A stretch of 64,000 nt of DNA from NCBI GenBank assembly GCA_012295275.1, contig CM022665.1:27174946-27238945 (forward strand), in the 5' to 3' direction. The position numbers and the translations under genes were made by a program. Numbering within the stretch: position 1 is the stretch's first letter; every line of letters starts with the position of its first letter. Origin of the DNA: Chrysomallon squamiferum. Taxonomy: Eukaryota > Mollusca > Gastropoda > Neomphalida > Peltospiridae. A model generated the notes under the pieces. It made no database searches and was not told the DNA's origin. It saw only the letters and a program-made list of their open reading frames with translations. Positions 26,601-37,194 of the stretch are shown here, one piece after another.

Positions 26601-28153
26601 ACAATCTTGAAAATGTAACAACTAATTTAAGACTTATAAAATATGTGCAATCTACTGACAAAAAAAAAAAAAAAAGTTATATAAGGGAAAAAAACATACG
26701 TGTCAAAACACAGATTTTATCTCCCTGGGCAAAGGCAACCATGTCATTAGTGGGAGAGAGGGAAACAATACACTCCTGTAACCATCTGTGTTGACCACCA
26801 TTGTTTGTATCAGCAACATTGGTTGTATCTCCACCTTCAATAGCAACATCATCTTCATTCCACTCCCAGTCAGCATCCCAGTTGTCTGATTCTAAAATAA
26901 ATATAAATACATTTGTTACAAAAAATCGTAACAAAAATAGCAATATCTAAGGTAATAAATAATGCTAATAAGTAATTATGCACATTATTTGGGTTAATCT
27001 TTCTTCTTTTGTATCTTTATCTTTTCTAACAAGTTATAGCAATTTATGCAAATGTAAAATGAAAACTACAGTGCAAAAGAAAAAGAATTAGAAGTTAACG
27101 TGGATCTGTTCAGTTCTGTTATTTTCTTCATAAAAATGTTTTGAGACTGTTATTTTTTTTTATGAATTAATTTTATTTTTATGTCAACACACGTATATAT
27201 ATATATGTATATATATATATACATATAAATATACATAGGATAATGTGATTCAGTATCACCCTCAGTGCTGACAATTGTTGTGCATTAATATCCAAGTTTT
27301 GCAGATATTGATTTCTTAATGCTATTTAAAAACAAATGTTGAACTCTTTATCAGTTTCTGTGTCTTACATTGTTTTGTTGAAATGAAGAATTGCAAATAA
27401 TGTATTGGCAGGAATAAGATAACAGATATTCATATTCATTTGTAATATTCAGGCAATGGATAATGCTAGAAAATAGTAAAACAAATAAAAATGATCTTAA
27501 TGACTTGTCCCTTCATTTATACATCATTCAGAAAAGAGTAAAATTTCTGCACACACTGTTCTATGGATCCAAAGCAGACCTTCATGAATTCTTTTCTTGT
27601 ATTGTTTCAGTGTTTTCTTTACCTTTTTAATCTGTCAGAATTCCTGATTATTTCTAAAGTTTCCATATTCTGTTAATATAATTTTGCAAACTAAAACTCA
27701 GTTACAAGACATGGCTGATAATTCAGTTGGACATTTAATTATGTTAATGTCATATTCCCGTTTGTTTGCTGTTTCTTCTTTTAACTCCCAACCACAGATA
27801 CTATAATTATTACAACTCAGTAACTTACTAAGGTGATGACAAAACATATTGACTTTATTAAATCATTTCGTCACGTGATTTATGTATTGTGCATACACGC
27901 ATTACTCTTTCTTTCCTTTATTATTATTAATTTTTTCCCCCTACATCCATTTTCGTCCTGATTCCAAGTAACAGGTTACAATATAACAATCCGTTACCAG
28001 TTACAAATAAATAAATTATAAATTACCTTCCGCATTTGGTGACTCTCCTTCAGACTCCTTATCAGGAGTCTTACCCCGAATAAAAGGAAACAGAAATTTT
28101 TTCACCGTTGAAATATCATGAAATCGGGACAACACCGTCAGCTGACACGACAT
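10400..28153 (-). CDS. RAB3GAP2: Rab3 GTPase-activating protein non-catalytic subunit (RAB3GAP2), complete
   Basis: RAB3GAP2 pairs with RAB3GAP1. The complex inactivates Rab3 in regulated exocytosis and acts as exchange factor for Rab18 at the endoplasmic reticulum. I read 34 coding exons that all join in frame, giving 4260 bases and about 1419 residues, close to the vertebrate protein (about 1390). Family-typical stretches include [96 protein letters not shown] and [13 protein letters not shown]. The start is ATG 28151-28153 ([15 protein letters not shown]); the stop is TAA 10400-10402. Splice donors are mostly GTAAGT- or GTTAGT-like. No frameshift or internal stop was found. It lies tail to tail with IARS2. 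Confidence 0.96.
10621..10661. repeat. (TG)n microsatellite in the last RAB3GAP2 intron
   Basis: About 20 TG units on the + strand, reading as CA repeats in the RAB3GAP2 pre-mRNA shortly before its last acceptor. Translations through it (His-Thr repeats) are not coding. Confidence 0.95.
13757..14025. repeat. Degenerate tandem repeat in a RAB3GAP2 intron
   Basis: Four diverged units begin at about 13763, 13837, 13913 and 13953, each with TGAAAAGGAC- or TGAAAAAGAC-like sequence followed by (T)AAAACTAA and AAATAATAATG-like sequence. Spacings are about 74, 76 and 40 bases. It lies in the 1.85-kb intron between exons 12347-12559 and 14407-14481. Confidence 0.6.
20983..28153 (-). CDS. RAB3GAP2: RAB3GAP2 exons 1-17, N-terminal half
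   Basis: Coding exons in transcript order: 28153-28027, 26891-26700, 26468-26384, 26136-26089, 25800-25725, 25491-25390, 25052-24953, 24632-24531, 24187-24039, 23878-23799, 23603-23514, 23081-22942, 22676-22549, 22148-21949, 21595-21513, 21390-21326 and 21073-20983. This half corresponds to the Rab3GAP regulatory-subunit N-terminal domain, which is beta-propeller-like. Exon 2 encodes an acidic, Trp-rich stretch ([13 protein letters not shown]), and exon 3 ([10 protein letters not shown] to CLSQDEG) fits between exons 2 and 4 in phase. The exon with [21 protein letters not shown] looks like a WD-type blade. Confidence 0.94.
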
Positions 28154-28560
28154 TACAATTAGTTAGTGTCTCGCAACCGTCTGTAAAACTATGCACAAGT
28201 TAACTCCAAAATTATTACGCGTCAGCCATGTTTGTTGCATTTATACCACCGGAACTAGCTGTCTGCTCAAAACATAGCTTAACTAAGAAAATGTTGTGAT
28301 ATTCCAGAATAGAAGTGTTTCGATGGCGTTGAATACGAATATATTTTGAATTAGGTGCTAAACGCAGTAGATAATTTTGTACAACCATTAAAATACACCT
28401 TTTTTTAAAAATGAATCTATTAAATTTACTATTAAAATAGTTACGTGATAAAAGACTTAAGTGCGCTTAAAAGACTCAGGAAGGTTGTCCGATTGTTGTA
28501 GGCGCTGTTGCTTACCTTGAACAGGGTTCCCTCACTCGCATTTCTGTTTCATCATTATGT
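28154..28560 (-). promoter_or_regulatory. RAB3GAP2: RAB3GAP2 5' leader and promoter region, possible non-coding first exon
   Basis: Reading leftward, a strong splice donor (TTCAAG then GTAAGC) lies at 28516/28515, and a good acceptor (AGTTTTACAG) precedes 28180. A non-coding first exon ending at 28516 and a second exon starting at 28180 are therefore plausible. Alternatively, transcription may begin nearer: on the minus strand there is CCGGT, TATAAA (28240-28245) and ATGGCTGAC (28221-28229). The area is CpG-bearing, unlike the gene body. Which start is used is unknown. Confidence 0.4.
28215..28229 (-). promoter_or_regulatory. Possible four-codon upstream ORF or YY1-like element
   Basis: On the RAB3GAP2 strand the sequence AACATGGCTGACGCGTAA reads as ATG GCT GAC GCG TAA (Met-Ala-Asp-Ala-stop), in a favourable initiation context. 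It would be an upstream ORF if transcription starts before it. The AACATGGCTGAC core also resembles a YY1 site near a start of transcription. If the leader is spliced as 28516 to 28180, this piece is intronic. Confidence 0.3.
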
Positions 28561-29876
28561 TTTCCATAATTTCAAAAACGAAATATATCGTAAGACATTG
28601 TACATATTCAGTTTCATTACACTTACAGTATTCGTTTTTTGACATGTCATCTTTGATAAATAATGGAGAATCAACAAATTTACCGTTTCAAAATGATCAT
28701 CGTATGTCCAAGGCACGCCTACTTGAGACTTTAAATCATATAAAAATCACAAATTTTGCATTTCTCTCATAGTCTGCCAAATTTCATACAAATATTTAGG
28801 ATAGCAGATGGTTATTTTTTGGATACCAAAATGAGTGGTGTGCTCAGCAAATGACGCGGTCACATCCGATGTCTTAAAAGTTCAATGTTTCGTTAACTGT
28901 ATTAAGTGACCGAGTATTTATATGGAAAATGCAAAGGATATGTGGTATGATCTTCTAAACCTATGAAAAACTCTATTTTTAGATATAATTCAGGCACAAT
29001 ATTTTTTTTTTTTTTTTTTTTTTTTGAAATGTTAGATCTGTATAATGCAGGCATAAGGCAAATTAACACTAACTTATGCAATTAACTGGTAAAAAATAAA
29101 TGTTAGCAAAATACTGGAATATGTAAAGGCCCCTACAATTCATCAGTCTTGAAAAATGAACTGTTTGTATATTGGTTTAATTTCTATTAGTTTTTGACAA
29201 TTACATAATTAAAGCTAATTAATAAACATTCTCGAGTATTAGCAGTTTGCTTAATACTGTACACCTTTACAACTCATCAAAAACTTCATTTTGATTTATA
29301 ATACATGTATATTGGATTAAAGCTATGTGAAATAGTAGTATTCAGTGTTTGTGTTGCATAATGACAGAAACGAATCACAGATTTTTTTTTCTCTTTCTAA
29401 ATATATATAATGTTTTAGGAAAATTATATGTTTGAAAATTTTGTCAAATACCTAAATAAAACATCAAGTTGAGAAACTTGGTTGTTTTTATATCAGTTTG
29501 CCACATCTTATAAATTGGCATTATGATACACATTAACTAAGTTGTAAAAAACAAAGTAAACCTTTGCATGTAAATTAATATACACGAAAATAAGATGACG
29601 AAGAAAATAAAATATAGATAAATTGACAGACTAACTGACAAAATAGTCAATCAAAACTATGAACGTTTTTTTTTTGTTTTTTTTTTGTATAATAACAAAA
29701 TGTTGAAATTTCGTATCTAATAACAGCACAGAAACGAAATACAACTTTTATTTATCAATAAGTAGATATAAATTTCAGCTGATGTTCTTGGCAATATGAT
29801 CATTTGCATGAAATGTCTCCCCGATTCAGCGAATGCCTGTTATGTGTAATAATTAGGCCTATTTGCAAGTAGGATA

Positions 29877-29935
29877 AAATTTCGCTTGTACTGATAAATG
29901 CTTTAATACATTAATTGCATGTACAAGCAAAATTT
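29877..29935. other. Imperfect inverted repeat, hairpin-forming
   Basis: Arms AAATTTCGCTTGTAC (29877-29891) and GTACAAGCAAAATTT (29921-29935) pair at 14 of 15 positions around a 29-base loop. The stem is shorter than a typical animal pre-miRNA, and flanking pairing is poor. It could equally be an eroded small inverted-repeat element. Confidence 0.4.
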
Positions 29936-30152
29936 ATTTTATATAACTTCTTCCAATCATTTTACTTAAAATATCTACGTCACTGGTTGAAATTATTACG
30001 TATGTAGCTAAACAGGATTCGATTCAGGACCCGAACAGTCACTTGCAAAATCTGAGCTAGAAGTTTATCAAGATTCAGAATAACCTTCCTCATTCATTTC
30101 TGAAAACAGTGATAATTATGAAGTGAGTAAACATATTACAATTCTTTTATAC

Positions 30153-30177
30153 AATAATAATAATAATAATAATAATA

Positions 30178-30232
<55 letters not shown>
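30153..30232. repeat. Inverted triplet microsatellite, (AAT)n then (ATT)n
   Basis: About nine AAT units run directly into about eighteen ATT units, giving a self-complementary array. Shorter versions of the same arrangement occur at about 35105-35131. Confidence 0.95.
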
Positions 30233-30234
<2 letters not shown>

Positions 30235-30684
30235 TTTGAAATGTCTATGTCATGGAATTTATTTGCGATGTTTTGATTATTTGCTCTATTTTGTTGCAAC
30301 GGATACTTTCGTAGCACAGGCGATTTTTATGTGTGCGTATATATGTGTAAAATTATTTTGAAGAGCTATATTGTGAAATGAAAGACTAATTTGGTATTTC
30401 ATAATTTGAAAACGAATGTTATTTTCGATTTTTTTATTTTGACACAAGTTCACAGTAAACAGATATAATTAAAGGCAGCTACATTTTTTAAATTTATTTA
30501 TTTGCTATGTTAAAAATATTTAGGTTTCGATATCACTAAAAAGTAATGCTTACACGTATATTTAACAAGTGACGTAATAAACAATGTTATTTCAATTAAA
30601 CTATAATAACTGTCTTTATATATCTCTTATTTTACAAGGGGAATTAGATATATCATCATCACCATCATTATTATATGGTGATTT

Positions 30685-31450
30685 CAGTGCCGGATTAACA
30701 ACGTAGCAGATGTAATAAATGCTATGGGCCCCGCGCTTTCAGGGGCTGGGTGGATCTTCTTTTTCTTTTTTTTGTTTTTCTTTTTGTTTCATCAAAATAT
30801 CTTCGTTTGAAGACACTGAAAAAAAAAAAAAAAAAAACAAGCAATTAACAAATTCTGCTGAATATCGGCAAGACATATAGAGGGTGCGCTAACCCAATCG
30901 TAAATATGATATGAGAAAATCAGTTACAAGTTTGGCTTCTTGCGATGTTCGAGGAGCAACTGTCAAAATCGGCGATTGCTCTCATTAACAAGTATACAAA
31001 TGATCTAGAGGCCAGTCTGGCAAACGAACTTCTACATCTCGTGCCACTTCTCAACACGTAGTTTGGCAAGCGGGCTACGACAACTGATCCGAGTGCTTCT
31101 CAGTCAGATGCTGCAGCTGTTGATGAGGACGACACGGCGATGACAGGCGGCGAGGCACTGAGGCTGCTCATGTACCGTCCCATCAGAGATCACAACATGA
31201 AATTATGTTTTCCTAATATTGAAATAATGCTACGCATGTAGTTGTGTTTGAAGGTTACAAACTGCACGGGGGAGCGTTCGTTTTCCAAACTGCGCCGCAT
31301 AAAAAAAATGAACAAAGAACGACGGTGGGAGAAAAACGTTTAAATATGCTGTCGTTGATGAAGAACGAATGCGAGTTGTTGAGAGTAGTTGACACTACTT
31401 CCATTATAAAAGACTTTGCTCGTATAACATCTCGAAGGCGCGATATATAA
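30685..31450 (+). pseudogene. Decayed, internally deleted hAT element with ZMYM1-like transposase C-terminus
   Basis: The left end CAGTGCCGGATTAAC (30685-30699) followed by a GGGCCCC-rich stretch is typical of a widespread group of hAT elements. From 30945 one frame reads EQLSKSAIALINKYTNDLE, a stop at about 31059, and then RLLMYRPIRDHNMKLCFPNI. A further stop at about 31239 precedes TNCTGERSFSKLRRIKKMN, the hallmark of the hAT dimerisation domain. The rest of the domain (GEKRLNMLSLMKNECEL to SRRRDI) continues in another frame and ends at 31450. So there are at least two stops and one frameshift, and the catalytic part is missing. No right terminal repeat was found. Confidence 0.75.
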
Positions 31451-32165
31451 CTTAATCTGAGCCTCAATCACACTTGTCTACTGACCTCAACTTTGACCGT
31501 CGGTTTCAGGGCATACATGCAGTTGCATTATAGTTTAATGGCATTTGCACTGGTTTTTAATACTGTTGGCAAGATTCCTTTTGTTTCGACAACACATCTG
31601 ACTGATTATTCAAACATTAAGGTGTGTTTATGTTGTATGTAAAGCTATGATATGAGGTGTGGAAAGCGTTTACTTTTGTAACTAGCCAGTAGTTTTATTT
31701 CTAAACTGAATATTTATGAAAGCCCATTTTAAGAAATGCGTGCGCGCCTGCCACTTCATACACACCGGAAGAAAATCTGTGGGAAATTTAACAATATAAG
31801 TAATCACTGTTACGAGAGCAACTATAAAAGCGAAGGATAGTTTGGATGCGGCATATAATTACAGTTTCAACTTTATCAGATTATCCCATTACGTGTGTGT
31901 GCGTGTATGTACGCGCGTGTGCGTATGTGTGTGATAATCAAAATGGAAATTAAATTATATCATACAATACAGATTTACTGTCACGGGCAGAGTTAAAATA
32001 TCGATATGGCTTTTATTGTATTGATGCACTGTAATAACACTATAGTTAGATAGTCATTGTTTAGGCATTTTTCGCAGTATTCAAAATTTCTAATAAATAA
32101 TAATCAATTTAATGCTTAGGATTTGTAAGTTGTTATATCCCCCACCCCCTTCATAAAAAAATATA
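31451..32165. other. Intergenic, upstream of the two-exon gene
   Basis: No coding sequence recognised. It includes a CpG-containing GT-rich run near 31893-31930 (TGTGTGCGTG-like) and T/A tracts. It could contain regulatory sequence or an unrecognised 5' exon for the gene starting at 32207. Confidence 0.5.
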
Positions 32166-32206
32166 TATAAATAACTGCTTTCCCCACTTAAATACGTGAA
32201 GGAATC
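32166..32206 (+). promoter_or_regulatory. Candidate TATA box and short leader
   Basis: TATAAATA at 32166-32173 is followed by pyrimidine-rich CTTTCCCCACTT and then the ATG at 32207, which has A at -3. If functional, the leader would be only about 10 bases, so a more distal promoter with an upstream exon is equally possible. Confidence 0.3.
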
Positions 32207-33772
32207 ATGACTTCACATATTGTTTTGCCAATGACGTTTATGTGTGTAGCGACAGGCATTAATTGTTTACGTCATCCTCTTAACGACAATGGTACATTTT
32301 CGTTTTATTTCAATATCGTGCGATCATTGTCAATGGGGCACACGCTGACCAGATTCAGACGATTAGGACATCGGTCACGTAGACATGTGGAGTGGAATAT
32401 TGAAAGAAACGGGCAGCGAGAAAGGCCCTACCAAGTATACTGTAGACTTGTGGATCCACCGGCTCGGCAGCCGCGAATAGATCCCAAATCTGGCTACACA
32501 CAATTCTGGAAAAGCCCTTTTGAAAAAGAATCGAACACCCTTCCAGAAATCACCACCATTCATGGTTCACCTAAACTTCAAGAAGTTGGCCATGTGATTG
32601 TTGTTTATGGCCAAGGTCATCAGTATGAAATAAGCGTGGAACCATCGGAAGAAGAAGTAACTGAAAGTATTGTAAGCCTGCATGAATGCCGTAACAAACT
32701 AAAACTTTTAGATGACCCGCTTAACCGCTGTGTTTGGGATGGGGGCGATGTTATGTCGGATTCCCCATCAAATACATCAACGGAACTTGATGATGCAGCT
32801 GGGTCATCGCAAATAAAGCGACGATTTTCATCAAGCAACGGCGATCCAGCAGCAGAAGAAATAAGCATCATCCAAGAACATTCAACAAATCCTTGGCCAA
32901 TATGGATTGTTCCCATGGATAATTACCCCCCTTTTCTCCAACCGTTTATCAATAAACCCTGTCGACTATATTTAAAATATGCAAATTCAAATGTTGCACC
33001 TCACACGATGGAAAAAACTACAGAAGCGATATATTTGATGCAGAATGTAAAATTTCTTAAAGTTCAGTTTATGCAGCAATCGTTAAGCAACAATCAAATG
33101 AGAATTTCAATTGAAGAAAGCCACAGAGCTAAACGTGGCAGAAAGAAAGGCTGTTTCAGACCAATGTATTGTAAAACTATTATAATAGACTGCGAAAACT
33201 TTAGACTCACTGCAATTGGTAAGTTTACGGAAAAATACTGATAATTACTTTATTATATTATTTTTCATTTAATTTCGGCTGGATATTTAAATTGTCATAC
33301 ATTTTTGACGGTTATAGATGCTTTATTCTCTTTCGATTCAGCATTATATAAGAAGGAAAAACACTATGATTGTTGTGTATGCATTTTTCTTAATGTCTTT
33401 CTTTCATTATTTTGAAGATTGAGAAATAAGTAATAAATAAATTGAGAAATAAGTAATACATAAAAGCAGTACAGAGATTTAAATAATAATAATAATAATA
33501 ATAATAAAAATGTTCTTCATTAGTATAAAATTAATGTTTTTCTTCAAACCAGCTTACAGAGCTTCGAATACAAAAGTAATATTTTTAGATAATATCTTTT
33601 TTTCCCGTCTTTCTTTTTTTCTTTTTTTTTTAACTGAAGTTTTTTAATTCTATGCATTAAATAAATGAAAAGTGAAAGAAAATAGTTCAAGCCACCCTCC
33701 TCTCGCAGGACTTATTTATTTATTTATTTATTTAACGTTTACTCGATAAACAACGCTCATGTCAGTATGCAA

Positions 33773-33815
<43 letters not shown>

Positions 33816-34008
33816 TGGAGGGACAGAACTGCTAATTCACGTACAACCATTGATTCGTTTATACTACTGACTTCTGCTTGCTTCTTCAGCCGTTATTATT
33901 ACAAGTTTTATATTTAAAATAGGCGAGGCAATAAAAGACTTTCAAATGTTGATACCATTGCGTACTTTTGTGAATTTATTTAGTTATTTTTGTTGTTCTT
34001 GCTATTGC

Positions 34009-34052
<44 letters not shown>

Positions 34053-34309
34053 GTGGTGGTGGTAGTGTTGTTGTTGTTGTTGTTGTTCCTATTATACATA
34101 CATCTGCAGGTGAAGAATTTTTGCTGCAACTGCAACCTCCGCGGGAAAATCAATCACCTACCAATTTTCCGGACAGCAACGGAGAATTGCCCAAACTGTG
34201 GGGCTACTACGTGAGAGAGCTGGACACCAATCCTAACATATCTTTGGAGTGGACAGCGTGTCTGTGGAAGTGGTATAACAGCACAGAACAGTACAGAATC
34301 GACAGCTGA
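32207..34309 (+). CDS. Unrecognised 403-residue protein, two exons
   Basis: Exon 1 is 32207-33218 and exon 2 is 34110-34309 (TGA 34307-34309). The donor is G|GTAAGT and the acceptor CTGCAG|G, phase 1, joining LTAI to GEEFLLQLQPP. The protein has a moderately hydrophobic start (1-45) and a basic stretch (48-72, with RFRRLGHRSRRH). A probably structured segment follows (75-165), then an acidic Ser-rich linker with KRRFSSS (180-225). A second folded region follows (228-345) with a KRGRKKG basic cluster at 309-315. The aromatic C-terminus has LWGYYVRELD and WTACLWKWY. An in-frame ATG at 32333 (MGHTLTRF) could be the real start. The long open frame, CpG-containing codons and clean splice sites support a real gene. 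I recognise no family and infer no function. Confidence 0.75.
34011..34087. repeat. (TTA)n/(TTG)n microsatellite before an acceptor
   Basis: Triplet array in the intron of the two-exon gene, ending about 22 bases before the exon 2 acceptor. A poly-Leu/Val translation of it is spurious. Confidence 0.9.
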
Positions 34310-35984
34310 GCATGATGTCAGGAAATGCAGGATGCTGTGGATGCAGTTGTCTAGAAAATGCCCTTGCAGTTGCACTGGTCTGTGCAATTGTCTACCACAA
34401 TTTCTGCTGCTCACGGATGAACCCAGTTTTAATGATCAATTTAATTATGCTAAGTGGCTTTTTCTGTTTGATGATGATGTTTCGTTAAAATGTAGTCTTC
34501 TCTCAATCATGTAAATTGTACTAAACATGTAACAGTCGCGGCTAGGCTTTTCCTTGTATTTTGTCATGTGAGGTTTGCAATATTTTGGAATTATGAAAAT
34601 TGAATAGGGCTTAAGAATATGGGATTGTTACATTTATTTCAGCATCAAATGAAAAAGGAATAAACAAATTAAATATATACAAGGAATTATTATTTTAAAA
34701 AATTGCAAAATTATTATAACTTTTTAAAACTATTTTTAATTTATACTTAAAAATATCTTTATCCATTCTAACCACATATATCTACAACATTACTTTGTTA
34801 TTACTCGTGTACAATGGAATTTTATCTCAATTTGCATTTGAGTCACAAGCCAGCAATTTAAGTCGGATAAAAGAATTAGGATTTAGGTTTGTAAGGCACA
34901 ATATTATTTAAGTCAGAGATGTGTAGTAACTGGAACACCTTTAAGAAAGGCAAGAAAGGTTGATTTTAATCATCAAACTTATAAATAATTATATCTCTTT
35001 CTAAATCCGAAAGTTATTATTATTATTTATTATTATTATTATCGTTATTTTTTGAAACTGTAATTCGTTTTATTTATGAAGAACCATGTCTTGTCTAAAT
35101 TTTTATAATAATAATAATAATTATTATTATTTAAATCAGGGAAGAATTTTTTTCCAGACACAGTGACTTAAATCTGTATGTTAAGAAAGTTGTAAAGAAA
35201 CTTTATTATTCATGACCTAAAATAATTCTAAAAACCTAATGTCGGTTTTCATATGGGTTTCGATGGGTAAAGGTGACATTTAAAATTCTGTGAGTGCCGA
35301 TATAAAATTTCTGCTTATTTGAGTTATCCTCTCATGCCATAATATATATTTAATACAGTCAAAGAAAAAAAATGTTAAAAAATGTCGGCTTCAGTACAAT
35401 AAAATTATTTTCCGTTGCGAGCTTTCTTTAATCTTTCATATATATATTTATTCCTTGTAATGCACACACACATATACAGGCATCCACCCACTCATTGTAT
35501 ATTTTCTTCATGCTATTAGAGCACTCTGTAATTTTTTTTTTTTATTTTTTTTATGAAGCTCTAAATATTCTCTTTATTTAGATCTACAAGTTTTAATGGT
35601 ATCTTAGTATTTTGAATGTATGTATTTAATGTATTTACGTCTTTCTTTTACAATCAGTTGTAACTGAATTAATGAAAAATAAATGTTTTTGTACTAAAAC
35701 TATTTATATATTGCATTTAGTTGTTTTTTCTTCTTCTTTAAAAAAAATAATAATAATAAAAATATAAACAACAACAACAACAACAATAATGATAATAAAA
35801 TACTTGATGTATTAAGGTAAGTACAACATTACAATAAATTTATATCTAACGTTACCCTGTTAGCTTTATTCGCATAACTTTGTTAAAGTCAAAGGATGCG
35901 CTGATACAGTTAAGAAATAAAACAATGCTAAAGTCCAACTTTATCACAGTTACGTGGCAGAATTATTTATCTATTTATTTATTA

Positions 35985-36017
<33 letters not shown>

Positions 36018-36733
36018 TAAATCTTCGCCTGAGACGTAGTTAAAGCTTAAATTGAAACAAATTTGTGAGGTTTTTAGTCAAAAAAAAAAAAAAAAAAAAG
36101 GTAAAATGTTTTATATGACGCAAGAAATAATAAATAAAAAAATATATATAAAAAAAAAAAAATAAAAAAAAAATAAAAAAAAAAAAAAATTTAAAACTCT
36201 CAATAATCTACACTTACAAATGTTATTTTTAATTCTTATCATGAATACTTTACTTAACAACATGCAAGCCAACATGATTATTTTGGTCATGGTCACTTTA
36301 TATATATATAAAGCCATTTATAATGAGAGTATATTAAAAACACGTGGACAAAAATTGGGTGGATAATGAATTACGATGTAATAATACTTACAAAAGTTAC
36401 ATATAAATGGAGCAGAAGCTGAATTTGATTTGGATAAATTTTAAGACGTGATTTTAACAAGATGTTTTTCAGAGCCTGTTTGAATGTGGGAGCGGACATA
36501 TATATATATATTTTTTTTTTTTTTTTCGGGAATCAGAAATAAATAAACTGCTCAAAAGCATCACAGATTTTACATTAAAGGCCTTCTCAATACAGTAACT
36601 AAATTATGCCGAGAAGTGATAAATAACTTTTGATGATTTATTAACCAAGATGATGCATAGACAGACAACGTATACGTAACAGGTTCCGTAATCATTTCAA
36701 CCCATATTTAATCACTTTAAATAATAATTTTAT
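34310..36733. other. 3' UTR of the two-exon gene and intergenic sequence
   Basis: No further coding sequence is seen on the + strand. AATAAA at 35678-35683, followed by TGTTTTTGT, is the best polyadenylation candidate, implying a 3' UTR of about 1.4 kb. Beyond it lie (AAT)n, (ATT)n and long A tracts at about 35745-36190. Confidence 0.55.
35678..35683 (+). terminator. Candidate polyadenylation signal
   Basis: AATAAA followed within a few bases by a T/GT-rich element, about 1.37 kb after the TGA of the two-exon gene. It is the most canonical signal downstream of that gene on the + strand. Confidence 0.45.
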
Positions 36734-36871
36734 ATGGTTAAATCGACATCTTACGACTCGAGTGATAATTTTGCTGTCAAACAGTATCTTGAAACAGAAG
36801 TGCGGAGGTTCAGGCTGAGGACGAATCGGCTTGATCAATTGATTTCTGACCTGAAGAGAAACCAGCTTTAG
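36734..36871 (+). CDS. Short ORF of uncertain status (45 residues)
   Basis: An ATG-to-TAG frame begins MVKSTSYDSSDNFAVKQYLE and continues with a charged, heptad-like segment (EVRRFRLRTNRLDQLISDL) that could form a short coiled coil. Its composition and CpG-containing codons (TCG, CGG, ACG) differ from the surrounding AT-rich sequence and look protein-coding. No convincing splice sites link it to the next ORF at 37195. It may be a small protein, a remnant exon, or chance. Confidence 0.3.
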   Translation: MVKSTSYDSSDNFAVKQYLETEVRRFRLRTNRLDQLISDLKRNQL

Positions 36872-37194
36872 CAACCATGACATAGTTCGATGGAAAACAA
36901 TTTATTTTTGAAGGGGTCTGTTGTTCGGAAATAGTAAAGAGACATTTCAAAAAAAAAAATTTTTTTTTTTTTTTTTTTTTTGTGTATGTACGTGTTTGTT
37001 TTGTTTTTTGTCAACCGCTTTCGGTAAGGAAGAACATTTATGCTGGTTATTCAAATGAAAATGAGTCTGAATTTTTGTTTGGTCGAAACTTTTTTAATAG
37101 GAAAAATGTTCGCAGAATTAAACACGTGAGTGTAAAAAATGACATATGAAAGAACATAGATTTCTTTTCAAAATGATCATTTTTTTTTTTTTTT

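Larger units (their letters stand above)
28561..30684. other. Intergenic, no gene seen
   Basis: AT-rich sequence with scattered CpG. It holds a T-tract near 29003-29025, an imperfect hairpin at 29877-29935, and a head-to-head (AAT)n/(ATT)n array at 30153-30232. No splice-supported ORF was found on either strand. Confidence 0.6.

Noticed and set aside
32620-32916. 98-residue minus-strand ORF inside the two-exon gene
   Set aside because: It is the reverse-strand shadow of a long, spliced + strand coding exon.
36692-36883. 63-residue minus-strand ORF
   Set aside because: It overlaps the + strand short ORF at 36734, which has the more protein-like composition; neither is certain, and the minus version looks like the shadow.
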